A stretch of DNA of 64,000 bases. Origin: Gaiellasilicea sp963791905 (GTDB lineage Bacteria > Actinomycetota > Thermoleophilia > Gaiellales > Gaiellaceae). The stretch covers positions 506,793 to 570,792 of the forward strand of contig CAWBTX010000002.1 of assembly GCA_963791905.1 (NCBI GenBank). Reading direction: 5' to 3'. Every line of letters begins with the position of its first letter. The stretch's first letter is position 1. Below are positions 1-8,921 of the stretch, piece after piece. The translations under genes were made by a program, and so were the position numbers. The notes beneath the pieces were generated by a model. The model did no database searches, was not told where the DNA came from, and was given only the letters and a program-made list of their open reading frames with translations.

Positions 1-387
1 GACCGGCGGCAGCCTGACCGCGTTCACGACCGGCGGCCGCTACCTCTGGCGGCAGAGCACCGGCTCGTACGTCTACTCGTCGCCCGCGGTCTGGGCCGGA
101 CGCGTCTTCTTCGGCTCCTACAACGGCCGCTTCTACGCCTGTCGGCCAGGTCCGGCCGAATCCTGTGGTCGGTCCGCGCGGGCGGCCCGGTCTCCGGCGC
201 CGCCGTCGTCGTCTCGGGCGTCGCCTACGCGGGCAGCACGTGGGGCCGGATCACCGGCGTCGACGCGAAGAGCGGCCGCGTCGTGCTCAGCTTCCCGCAC
301 GGCGAGTACGTGCCCGTCTCCGGCAACGGCCGGCGGCTGCTCCTGCACGGCTACTCGCGGATCTGGGCCGTCGAGCCGAAGCGATGA
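1..387 (+). CDS. PQQ-like beta-propeller protein, C-terminal part
   Basis: The window opens inside an outer-membrane-assembly or quinoprotein-like beta-propeller. Blades such as YVYSSPAVWAGRVFFGSYNG and ILWSVRAGG have the PQQ-repeat pattern of Tyr/Ser-rich strands and a Trp closing each blade. The frame changes near base 140, where one C seems missing from 'gccctgtcg', so the product is read in two frames. It ends with TGA at 385-387, overlapping the ATG of the next gene by four bases, which indicates translational coupling. It probably acts as an exported scaffold or binding protein; no catalytic residues are visible. The frameshift is probably a sequencing error. Confidence 0.7.
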   Translation, partial: DRRQPDRVHDRRPLPLAAEHRLVRLLVARGLGRTRLLRLLQRPLLRLSARSGRILWSVRAGGPVSGAAVVVSGVAYAGSTWGRITGVDAKSGRVVLSFPHGEYVPVSGNGRRLLLHGYSRIWAVEPKR

Positions 388-1647
388 AGTGGGTGCTGTG
401 GACGGTGGCCGGCGTCGTGCTGCTCGCCGCGGGAGCTGCCGCGGTCTACGTGTGGGACAAGCGCGAGGCGGCCAGGACGTGCGCGGCTCGTCGACCGTCG
501 AGTTCGTCGAGACCGAGGAGCCCGAGGAGGAGCCGCGCGCCGCCGCCGCCGGCCGCATCGGCCCCGGGATCGTCTGGCCGACCTACGGCTTCGACAACGA
601 GCGGCAGCGGGTCGTCTCCTTCGGCCTGCGGCCGCCCTTCCGCCGCATCTGGACCTTCGGCGCCCGCGACCTGCTCGAGTTCCCGCCCGCGATCGCCTAC
701 GGCCGCCTCTACTTCACGAACAACTCCGGCGTCCTGTTCGCGGTCAACGCGAAGACCGGCAAGCGCGCGTGGCGCTTCAAGTCGGGCCGCTGCGTCGCCT
801 CGACGCCCGCCGTCTCGGGGCACACCGTCTTCCAGTCCTTCATGAACAAGCCGCCGTGCAACAGCAAGCGCCCGCCCGGCCGGCTCGAGGGCGAGGTGAT
901 CGCCTTCGCCACCGGCTTCGGCCGGATCCGCTGGCGCACGCGGCTGGGCCCGGTCGAGTCGTCGCCGCTCGTCGCGAACGGGCGCGTCTACGTCGGCGAC
1001 TGGCGCGGCCGCGTCTACGCGCTCGACGAGCGGACCGGTCGCGTCCGCTGGACGTTCGAGGGCGACGGGCGGATCAAGGGCTCGCTCGCGCTCTCGGGCA
1101 ACCGCCTCTACGTCGGCAACTACAAGGGCTACCTCTACGCGCTGAACGCGACAGACGGGCAAGCAGATCTGGCGCGCGCGGTCGCAGGATCGCTTCGGCG
1201 GCCGCGGCCAGTTCTACTCGACCCCGACCGCCGCGTACGGCCGCGTCTACCTCGGCTCGACCGACGGCAAGGTCTACTCCTTCGGCGCCACGAGCGGCGA
1301 GCTGCGCTGGTCGCAGGGAACCGGCGACTACGTCTACTCCTCGCCGGCCGTGTGGCGGAAGAAGGTTTACGCCGGCTCGTACTCCGGCAGCTTCTTCGCC
1401 TTCGACGCCGCGACCGGCGACGTCGTCTGGGAGTTCGACGCGAGCGGCGAGATCTCCGGGTCGCCGACGATCCTCGACGGCGTCGTCTACTTCGCGACGC
1501 TGAAGGAGAGGACCTTCGCGCTCGACGCACGGAACGGCAAGGTGCTCTGGACGTTCCCCGACGGCAAGTACACGCCCGTCGTCGCCGACCGCGAGCGGCT
1601 CTACCTGGTCGGCACACGCGCGCGTCTATGGGATGGTGGAGCGATGA
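384..1647 (+). CDS. membrane-anchored PQQ-like beta-propeller protein
   Basis: The start ATG overlaps the previous stop. The N-terminus MKWVLWTVAGVVLLAAGAAA is an uncleaved anchor or signal segment, followed by an acidic linker of Glu and Pro. About seven PQQ-type blades follow, for example FTNNSGVLFAVNAKTGKRAW and VYVGDWRGRVYALDERTGRV. The frame shifts near 475, near 1157 (an extra G in 'gacgggcaag') and near 1620; the merged product is about 420 residues and ends at 1645-1647. It is the second propeller in a tightly overlapping operon with an epimerase and a Wzz-like protein. A role in envelope polysaccharide assembly is inferred from context; the family alone gives no substrate. Confidence 0.75.
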
Positions 1648-2578
1648 GGTACGTCGGTCACCGGAGCGGCCGGGTTCATCGGCTCGCACCTCGGCAGAGG
1701 CGCTCGCAGCGGGCGGGGCACGAGGTCGTCGGCATCGACTCCTTCACGGACTACTACGACCCGGCGCTGAAGGAGCGGAACGCGGCCGCGCTCGACGTCC
1801 GCCGGCTCGATCTGGCCGAGGACGAGCTCGACTTCGAGCGGCTTCGACGGCGTCTTCCACCTCGCCGGCCAGCCGGGCGTGCGCAGCTTCGGCGACGTCT
1901 TCCCGCTCTACGTCCGCCAGAACGTGCTCGCGAGCCAGCGCGTGTTCGAGGCGGCCGCCGCGGCCGGGACGCGCGTCGTCTTCGCCTCCTCGTCCTCCGT
2001 CTACGGCGAGGCCGAGCGCTACCCGACGCCCGAGGAGACGCCGCCGCGGCCGCTCTCGCCGTACGGGATCACGAAGCTGACCTGCGAGCACCTCGCGCGG
2101 GCGTACGCGCGCAGCTTCGGGCTCGACGCCGTCGTCCTCCGCTACTTCAACGCCTACGGGCCGCGGCAGCGGCCGGACATGGCCTTCCCGCGCATCGTGG
2201 GGGCGCTCGCCGAGGGCCGGCCGTTCACGCTCTACGGCGACGGCGAGCAGAGCCGCAGCTTCACCTACGTCGGCGACGTGGTCGAGGCGACGATGCTGGC
2301 GATGGACAGGCGCGGCGGCGGGGTCGGTCTTCAACGTCGGCGGCGGCGAGGAGGCGACCCTGAACGAGACGATCGCGCTGCTCGAGGGCATCGCCGGACG
2401 CCGCCTCGACGTGCGGCGCGAGCCGGCCGTCCTCGGCGACCAGCGGCGCACGAAGGCCGACACGACCCGGATCCAGGCCGACCTCGGCTGGGCGCCGCGC
2501 ACGTCCCTCGCGGATGGGCTGCGGGCTCAGTGGGAGTGGGCCCAGTTGAAGCCAGCAGAGCTATCCTCGCCCGCGTGA
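1644..2578 (+). CDS. NAD-dependent epimerase/dehydratase (UDP-sugar epimerase type)
   Basis: This extended short-chain dehydrogenase probably converts a nucleotide sugar, perhaps UDP-glucuronate to UDP-galacturonate. The N-terminal Rossmann motif (VTGAAGFIGSHL) is recovered when a frameshift near 1650-1700 is corrected. Other visible family signatures are FHLAGQPGVR, SSSSVYGE, the catalytic YGITK (YxxxK), LRYFNAYGPRQRPDM and SRSFTYVGDVV. At least three single-base shifts (about 1660, 1840 and 2325) break the frame. The start overlaps the upstream stop (ATGA) and the end overlaps the next gene (GTGA), so four genes form one operon. The exact substrate cannot be read from sequence. Confidence 0.8.
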
Positions 2579-3486
2579 GTCGCCCGCGCCCCCTCCCCGA
2601 GCCGGATCTCGACGCCGAGCAGGAGGTCGACCTCCGCTCGGCGTGGAGCCGCATCGCCGCGCGCTGGTGGCTGCCGGTGCTCGGCCTCGCGCTCGGCGTC
2701 GTCGTCGGCTACCTCCTCGCGCTCGGCGGCGGGCAGGTGTACCGCGCCGAGACGCTCGTCTACCTCGGCGTCCCCTTCACGCCGGGCGGCGGCGGCGTGA
2801 TCCCGAACAGCATCGCGACGAACCCGCGCATCGTCGGCGAGATCGTGCGCTCCGAGGCGGCGCTGAGGGCGGCGTCCCGCGCGAGCGGCATCCCGGTCTC
2901 GAAGCTCCGCGGCTCGATCTCGACGCGCCGCGGTGATCGCCGCCGGCCAGGGCCGGACGGCGACGACGACCCTCTACGAGATCGCGGTGACGGGATCCGC
3001 GCCGGCCAAGGTGGAGCGGGCCGCCGACACGCTCGCGCGCCGGGTGACGCGCACCGCCGGCGGCTACGTCGACGACAAGCTCGCGACGCTGGAGGAGCAG
3101 ATCGGCAACGACGAGAAGGAGCTCGAGGGGATCAACTCGCGCTTCAACATCGCCGCGCGCGAACAGGCGGCGGCGCTCGCGAACCAGTCGCTGCCGATCA
3201 CCGAGCGGCTGCTGATCGTCACGAGCCTGAACTCGACGCTGTCCGCGCTCGAGCAGCGGCGGAGCACGATCCAGGAGGACCTCCTGAACGCGCGCCAGCT
3301 CGTCACGCTCGCGACCGAGGTCGAGCAGGCGAGGGTCGTCGAGCCGGCCGTGGCGCGCAAGACGACTGCGCGCAGCACCCGCAACGCCGCGCTCGTCGGC
3401 GGCCTGATCGGCCTGCTGCTCGGCTGCGCCGCGGCGCTCCTCGCCGATCCGTTCCTGGCGCGCGCGCCGCCTCGGCGAAGACCTAG
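2575..3486 (+). CDS. Wzz-type chain-length determinant / polysaccharide co-polymerase
   Basis: The GTG start overlaps the epimerase stop. After a short cytoplasmic tail, a membrane segment (WWLPVLGLALGVVVGYLL) leads into the conserved N-terminal Wzz pattern (YRAETLVYLG). A long helical, coiled-coil-like middle (roughly residues 150-260) follows, then a second membrane segment (AALVGGLIGLLLGCAAALL), the two-TM hairpin topology of Wzz proteins. A frameshift lies near 2930. No Walker motif of a fused BY-kinase is seen, so it should act as a periplasm-facing regulator of polysaccharide length. The exact C-terminus is uncertain because two frames are possible after about 3455. Confidence 0.75.
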   Translation: MSRPRPLPEPDLDAEQEVDLRSAWSRIAARWWLPVLGLALGVVVGYLLALGGGQVYRAETLVYLGVPFTPGGGGVIPNSIATNPRIVGEIVRSEAALRAASRASGIPVSKLRGSISTRRGDRRRPGPDGDDDPLRDRGDGIRAGQGGAGRRHARAPGDAHRRRLRRRQARDAGGADRQRREGARGDQLALQHRRARTGGGAREPVAADHRAAADRHEPELDAVRARAAAEHDPGGPPERAPARHARDRGRAGEGRRAGRGAQDDCAQHPQRRARRRPDRPAARLRRGAPRRSVPGARAASAKT

Positions 3487-4001
3487 CCCGACGTCGGCCC
3501 GGGGTCGTACAGCTGCTCGACGAAGAAGCGCGCGGCGGTGTCGAGTCGATCGCCGTAGACCGACTCGGCGACCTCCAGCACCTCGCGTGCGGTCTGGAGC
3601 TGGAGATGCCGCCCGAGCAGCCGAACGTCATCCTCGTCCTCTCCGACGCGATGCGACAGGACTTTCATCGCGAGCAGGATCCGTGGCGATGCCGTCGAGA
3701 CGCGCAGGCCCGGGACCTCGAGCGCCAACGGCGCCTCCGGATCGCGGCCCTGCGAGAAACCCCTTGACGGCGTCGTTCAGCCACCCATCGGGAAGGCCTC
3801 TCTCCTCGCCAGTGCACCCGCAACCTCGTAGATCGCCGCCTTGGGCTCGAAGACCGCGTCGATGTCGCGCGTCGAGCGCCGCTCGTCGAAGGCAAGCGCG
3901 ATCGCAGCTCCTCCGACGACATACATCTCTCCGGCGATTCCGCGGGCGGCCAGCCGGCGTCCGAGCTCGGTGAGGAGATCGTGGATCTCGCCGCGGCGCA
4001 T
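3483..4001 (-). CDS. DUF6036-type nucleotidyltransferase (AbiEii-like)
   Basis: The N-terminus MRRGEIHDLLTELGRRLAAR is followed by MYVVGGAAIALAFDERR and STRDIDAVFEP, the GG...D.D core of minimal nucleotidyltransferases. The C-terminal half (LLAMKVLSHRVGEDEDDVRLL) matches the helical part of DUF6036 proteins. Two frameshifts (about 3725 and 3780) split the frame. The start codon overlaps the stop of the upstream gene by one base, so the two are co-translated. Such pairs resemble type IV or AbiE toxin-antitoxin operons, and that role is inferred here. The metal-binding acidic residues are present, so the enzyme is probably active if the frameshifts are sequencing errors. Confidence 0.7.
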
Positions 4002-4444
4002 CAAACGCGGTCCAACGAACGCGCCGGCCAGAGGATGCCCCGGCGCTTGAGCGCGATCGGCGCTGCGCAAGACTGACGGCGCGAAGACCCGGCACCGCGC
4101 TGACGAACCAAAAGCGGTCGAGAAACCTCTCGGGCTCGCGTGACCCACGCCGGACAGGGCAGGTTGCGTGTGGCAGCGAAGTGCTCGGCGAGCGCGGCCA
4201 ACAGGGCGTCGCCTCGAGCGTCGCCGGTCAACTCGGGTCGTTCGCGGATCAGCGCTGCGAGCTCGTCGTCCGACCGACGACCCGCTGGTCGAGGAAGTCG
4301 CGCACGGCTGCAAGGGTCTCGTCGCCGCCGGCGATTCGTCGCGCGGTCGTCGGCGAGGCTCGCGCTTCGTCCGCCCCGCGGCTCGGTCGGCGCGTCCGCG
4401 TCGGCAACGTACGCACCCTGCCGAATCCGATCGATCAATCCCAT
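4001..4444 (-). CDS. conserved partner of DUF6036 nucleotidyltransferase (possible antitoxin)
   Basis: This protein of about 147 residues starts MGLIDRIRQGAYVADAD and carries the block DALLAALAEHFAATRNLPCP. A further conserved C-terminal block is seen after correcting a frameshift (WVTEPERFLDRFWFVSAVPG, then ALKRRGI). Genes with this C-terminal block are commonly found directly before DUF6036 proteins in actinomycetes. A second shift lies near 4330. The pair overlaps by one base. An antitoxin or DNA-binding role is inferred from position only; no clear helix-turn-helix could be assigned by eye. Confidence 0.55.
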   Translation of the reverse strand: MGLIDRIRQGAYVADADAPTEPRGGRSASLADDRATNRRRRRDPCSRARLPRPAGRRSDDELAALIRERPELTGDARGDALLAALAEHFAATRNLPCPAWVTRAREVSRPLLVRQRGAGSSRRQSCAAPIALKRRGILWPARSLDRV

Positions 4445-4467
4445 CGGCCTGAGGTTACGGGAGCCGC

Positions 4468-5451
4468 ATGTCGCGCGGCAAGCATGCCGTCGGCGGTAAC
4501 GTCACGCGCGTGGTCGACGAAAAGCGCGTCGCGGTCGTCGTCCCCGCTCACAACGAGGAGCGCCTCATCGGCGAGACGCTCGCCGGGATCCCGGACTTCG
4601 TCGACCGCGTCTTCGTCGTCGACGACGCCTCGACGGACGAGACCGCTGCACGCGTGACCGAGACCGACGACGCCCGCGTCCGCCTCGTGAAGCGGGAGCA
4701 GAACGGCGGCGTCGGCGCCGCGATCGTCACGGGCTACGAGCAGGCGCTCGAGGAAGGAGTCGACGTCACCTGCGTGATGGCCGCCGACAACCAGATGGAT
4801 CCCGCCGACCTGCTCACGCTCGTCGAGCCGGTCGCGCGCGGCGAGGTCGACTACGCGAAGGCGAACCGGCTCGTCTCCGGCGAGGCGTGGCAGCTGATCC
4901 CGCGCACCCGCTACCTCGGCAACGCGATCCTCTCGCTGCTGACGAAGATCGCCTCCGGCTACTGGCACGTCGCCGACTCGCAGACCGGCTACACCGCGAT
5001 CTCGCGCCCGATGCTCGCCCAGCTCGACCTCGACCGGATCTATCCCGGCTACGGCTTCCCGAACGACATGCTCGTGCACCTGAACGTCTGGAACGCGCGA
5101 GTGCGCGACTTCCCCTCGCGGCCGGTCTACGGCGTCGGCGAGCAGTCGGGAATCAAGGTGCGCCGGGTGATCCCGCGGATCTCGTGGCTGCTGCTGAAGG
5201 GCTTCTTCTGGCGCCTGCGCGAGAAGTACGTCATCCGCGACTTCCACCCGCTCGTCTTCTTCTACGCGCTCGGGATCCTGATGACGGCCGTCGGCTTCGT
5301 GCTGGGCGTCGTCGAGGTCGTCCTGCGCCTGATGGGCAACGAGATCACGACGCCGACGATCGTGCTGGTGGCGCTGCTGCTGATCTCGGGGACGCAGTTC
5401 ACGCTCTTCGCCATGTGGTTCGACATGGAGTCGAACAAGGACCTGCGCTGA
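4468..5451 (+). CDS. glycosyltransferase family 2, dolichyl-phosphate mannose synthase-like
   Basis: An intact 327-residue GT-A glycosyltransferase. The N-terminal fold shows VAVVVPAHNEERLIGETLAG, the VVDDAST nucleotide-binding Asp pair and a modified DXD (MAADNQMDP). The SQTGYTAISR block is typical of DPM/GtrB-like enzymes. Two C-terminal membrane helices (about residues 262-285 and 298-318) anchor it to the cytoplasmic membrane, as in GtrB and ArnC-type undecaprenyl-phosphate glycosyltransferases. It probably transfers a sugar to a polyprenyl phosphate for envelope glycans. This is one of the few long frames in this part of the window with no shift. Confidence 0.85.
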   Translation: MSRGKHAVGGNVTRVVDEKRVAVVVPAHNEERLIGETLAGIPDFVDRVFVVDDASTDETAARVTETDDARVRLVKREQNGGVGAAIVTGYEQALEEGVDVTCVMAADNQMDPADLLTLVEPVARGEVDYAKANRLVSGEAWQLIPRTRYLGNAILSLLTKIASGYWHVADSQTGYTAISRPMLAQLDLDRIYPGYGFPNDMLVHLNVWNARVRDFPSRPVYGVGEQSGIKVRRVIPRISWLLLKGFFWRLREKYVIRDFHPLVFFYALGILMTAVGFVLGVVEVVLRLMGNEITTPTIVLVALLLISGTQFTLFAMWFDMESNKDLR

Positions 5452-5516
5452 AGACGTCCAGCACCGCCGTACCGGTCGAGCAGGCCCCGCGCGTTCGCCT
5501 GATCTTCGGCGCGCTG

Positions 5517-7392
5517 ATGCTGGTCCTGCTGCTGGCCGTCGCTCGACCAGACGATCGTCTCGACCGCGCTGCCGACCATCGTCGGCGAGCTCGGCGGGAT
5601 CGAGCATCTCTCCTGGGTCGTCACGCCGTACCTGCTCGCGTCGACGGTCGTCGGGCCGATGTACGGCAAGCTCGGCGACCTCTACGGCCGCCGGATCGTG
5701 CTGCAGACGGCGATCGTGATCTTCCTGGTCGGCTCGGCGCTGTGCGGGCTCGCGCAGAACATGGGCGAGCTGATCGCGTTCCGCGCGCTCCAGGGGATCG
5801 GCGGCGGCGGCCTGATCGTGACGACGATGGCCGTCGATCGGCGACATCGTGCCGCCGCGCGAGCGGGGCAAGTACCAGGGCTTCTTCGGCGCGGTCTTCG
5901 GCGTCTCGACCGTGATCGGCCCGCTGCTCGGCGGCTTCTTCGTCGACAACCTCTCCTGGCGCTGGATCTTCTACATCAACCTGCCGCTCGGCGCCGCCGC
6001 GCTGGTCGTGATCGCGGCCGCGTTCCACCCCCGCACGACGCACGTCCAGCACCGCGATCGACTACGCGGGCGCGGCGCTGCTCGCCGGCGGGCTGTCGGC
6101 GATCGTGCTCTTCACGAGCCTCGGCGGGACGACGTGGGCGTGGGACTCGCGCAGATGCGTCGTGCTGGCCGTGCTCGGCGTCGTGCTGCTCGTCGCGTTC
6201 GCGCTGGTCGAGCGCCGCGCGGCCGAGCCGATCCTGCCGCTCGACGCTGTTCCGCAACCGGACCTTCGCGGTCACGAGCGCGATCGGCTTCATCGTCGGC
6301 TTCGCCCTGTTCGGCGCGGTCACCTACCTCCCGCTCTACCTGCAGATCGTGAAGGGCTACAGCCCGACCGAGTCGGGGCTCCTGCTCACGCCGCTGATGG
6401 CCGGCGTGCTCGTGACCTCGATCGGCAGCGGCCAGCTGATCAGCCGGCTCGGGCGCTACAGGCCGTTCCCGATCGTCGGCACGGCGCTGATGACGCGTCG
6501 CGCATGTACCTCTCTCGCCGGGATCGGCGTCTCGATGCCGACCTGGCAGACCGCGCTCTACATGGTCGTGCTCGGCCTCGGGCTCGGGATGACGATGCAG
6601 GTGCTCGTGCTCGCCGCCCAGAACGCGGTCCCGTACGAGCTGCTCGGCGTCGCCACCTCCGGCTCGACGCTCTTCCGGCAGGTCGGCGGCTCGATCGGCG
6701 TCGCGATCTTCGGCGCGATCTTCGCGAACCGGCTCGCCGTCGAACCTCGCACTCGACCTCCCGCCCGGCGTGCGGCCACCGAGCCGCCGTCGAGCCCGGA
6801 GATCATCGCGCAGCTGCCGCCCGCGGTGCACGCGGCCTACCTCGAGGCGTTCGCCGCGTCGCTGCGGCCGGTGTTCGCCGTCGCGGCGGGCGTCTCCGTT
6901 CTCGCCTTCCTGCTCACGTGGCTGCTGCGCGAGGTGCCGCTCCGCAGAAGCGCCGCTGCCGACGGCGTCGCCGAGAAGTACGCGATGCCGCGCGAGGCGG
7001 AGTCGCTCCGCGAGCTCCAGCGAATCGTGGCCACGCTCGCGCAGCGCGAGAACCGCTGGCGCGTCTACGACGACGTCGCCCAGCGGGCCGGTCTCGATCT
7101 CGGCCCTGCCGAGCTGTGGCTGCTCGCGCGGATCGGGGAAGGGACCGCGGTCGACCTCGCCGACCCCAGGCTCACCGCGGCCGGCGAGTCGCTCGCGCGA
7201 ACGAGGCCTGCTCGAGAACGGCCGCCTCGCCAGCGAAGGCGCGGCGGTGTACGACGCGCATCCTCGACCGCACGCCGGCAGGGTCTCGCCGAGCTCCTGG
7301 AGGGCTGGGCGCCGGAGGAGCACGACGAGGTCCTGGCGATGCTCGACCGCTTCGCGCGCGAGCTCGTCGCGACACCTCCAACCGACTCGTAG
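5517..7392 (+). CDS. MFS drug exporter (DHA2/14-TM type) with C-terminal MarR-like domain
   Basis: The N-terminal 500 residues are an EmrB/QacA-type exporter: LDQTIVSTALPTIVGELGG in TM1, motif A (GKLGDLYGRR), motif C-like GPLLGGFFVDNLSWRWIFYIN, then further helices to about base 6940. The last 150 residues carry a MarR-like winged helix: helix VYDDVAQRAGLDLGPAELWL, recognition-like LADPRL, wing LLENGRLASEGAAVYD and a C-terminal dimerisation-like helix. Frameshifts occur near 5545, 5835, 6050, 6245, 6500, 6740 and 7200. The start is uncertain; ATG 5517 lies within TM1, so the true start is probably just after the upstream stop (5451). The fusion suggests built-in drug sensing. Confidence 0.8.
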
Positions 7393-7394
7393 GG

Positions 7395-7762
7395 CTAGCC
7401 GGGCGCCGCCCGCATCGGCGCGAGCCCGCGGACGACGCGCGCGAAGTGAGGCCGGACGTCCGGCGCGAGCCGCAGCCATTGCGACCGAGGAACGAGCGCG
7501 CATGGCCGTCGAGCGCCCGCACGAGCTGCCTCCGCGCCTCGTAGACGACCGCCCACCGCTGCTCGCCGGCGCGCAGCGCGACCGTGTAGAAGCGGCCGGC
7601 GGTAGGTGCGGCCACGCCGCCCGGCAGCGTCGCGATGCCGGAGATCCCGTCGTGCGATACGCGGCAGCGATCGGCGCCGCATGCTGTCGTGCGGATCTCC
7701 TTCGCGGACGCGGAACCTGCGATGACGAGCGCGGCCGCGAGAGTGAGGAAGAGGGCCCGCAC
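7395..7762 (-). CDS. small secreted protein, unknown function
   Basis: The GTG at 7760-7762 gives a clear signal peptide (ALFLTLAAALVIAGSASA, then KE). A cysteine pair follows in TTACGADRCRVSHDG, and the remainder is beta-rich with the blocks YTVALRAGEQRWAVVYEA and, after one frameshift near 7490, LRLAPDVRPHFARVVRGL. The merged length is about 122 residues. It converges with the MFS gene, with only two bases between their stops. I do not recognise a named family. Export and a possible disulfide are inferred. Confidence 0.55.
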
Positions 7763-7928
7763 GATGCCCGTGTTACCCCGGCTACTCCGCCGAGGTTCCC
7801 GCTTAGGCTGAGCGCCACGTGTGCTGAACTCCGTCCGATGACGCGCCTGGGTTACACGCTCGCACTGGCTTGGATCTCGTGCGGTGCCGCCCTCTGGGCG
7901 TGGCAGCTCGTCCGCCGCGTACTCGACT

Positions 7929-8895
7929 TTGCTTGAGCTCGTCGCGCACGTCGCGCTCGCGGGTGTGACGGCGCTTGCATGGCTCGGCGCCGGTTCGCTT
8001 GTGCTCCGCCCGGCGCGAGGCATTGTCGGCGACCGCCTGCTCGAGGCACTGAACGAGATCGGCGCCGGAGCGGTTGTCTTTGCCCTTGTCACACTTCTGG
8101 CCGGGCTCACCGGCGCGCTCTACGCGGTGCCGTTCATCCTCGTCACGGCGGCCGCGGCCGCAGTCGGCGTCCTCCGGGCGATGCGGCTGCTCCGCCACGC
8201 CCGCCTTCCCCAGCTGAGCAGCGTTCCGGCGTGGCAGATGGGAATCGTCGTCGTGCTCTGTTTCTACGTAGTGCTCGCGGTCGTCACCACGGCCGCCCCG
8301 ATCTCTTCCGATGACGCGCTTGCCTACCACGCGGCAGGCCCAGCCATCTTCGAGTCCTCGCACGAGCTGCCGGAGCTCTGGTGGAGCTGGGAGTCGTACC
8401 AGCCCTTCACGGTCGAGATGCTCGTGCTCGATGGCTTTCTGCTCTGGGACGGCGAGCAGGGAGCATTCGCTCCGCTTCTCCTCGGCCTGGCCGCGCTGGC
8501 AGCGGTCGTCGGCGCAGCGGAGCGAATCGCCGGCCGCTCGGTTGCCCTGCTGGCCGGAGCCGTGTTCTTCGCGCAGCCCTTCATGCTTTGGCAGACGACG
8601 TCCACCTTCGTCGAGCCGGGGCTGGCACTTGCGTTGGCGTTGGCCTGCTGGAACCTCTGGCGCTTCGCCGAGAACGCGGCAACCTGGTGCATCGGTCTCG
8701 CCGGGCTCTTCGTCGGAGCCGCGGCAGGAATGAAGTACACCGGAGCCGCCGCGGGGCTCGTGTTCGCAGCCGTCGGCGCCGTTCTCTTACGCGATCGGCT
8801 CCGGTGGCGGCACGCCGTGGCGTTCTGGGTTCCCTCGCAATCGCCGTCGGGCTGGCCGGGCGACGAACTGGGTCGCGGCGGCGGCAGGGCGCCAC
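7929..8895 (+). CDS. GT39/ArnT-like multi-spanning membrane protein, truncated
   Basis: From an in-frame TTG at 7929 the protein has at least eight hydrophobic helices. It carries the GT39/PMT-like pattern ISSDDALAYHAAGPAIF (acidic pair after TM1), WWSWESYQPFTVEM, and later AAAGMKYTGAAAGLVFAA, typical of polyprenyl-phosphate-sugar-dependent glycosyltransferases. The frame is intact, unlike its neighbours, up to about 8830. It then degrades and passes directly into FtsH sequence, so the C-terminal half is missing. A separate 32-codon frame starting at 7838 may be its true N-terminus shifted by one base. Confidence 0.6.
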
Positions 8896-8921
8896 GTATT
8901 GCTTGCCTGTTCGCGTTCTTC

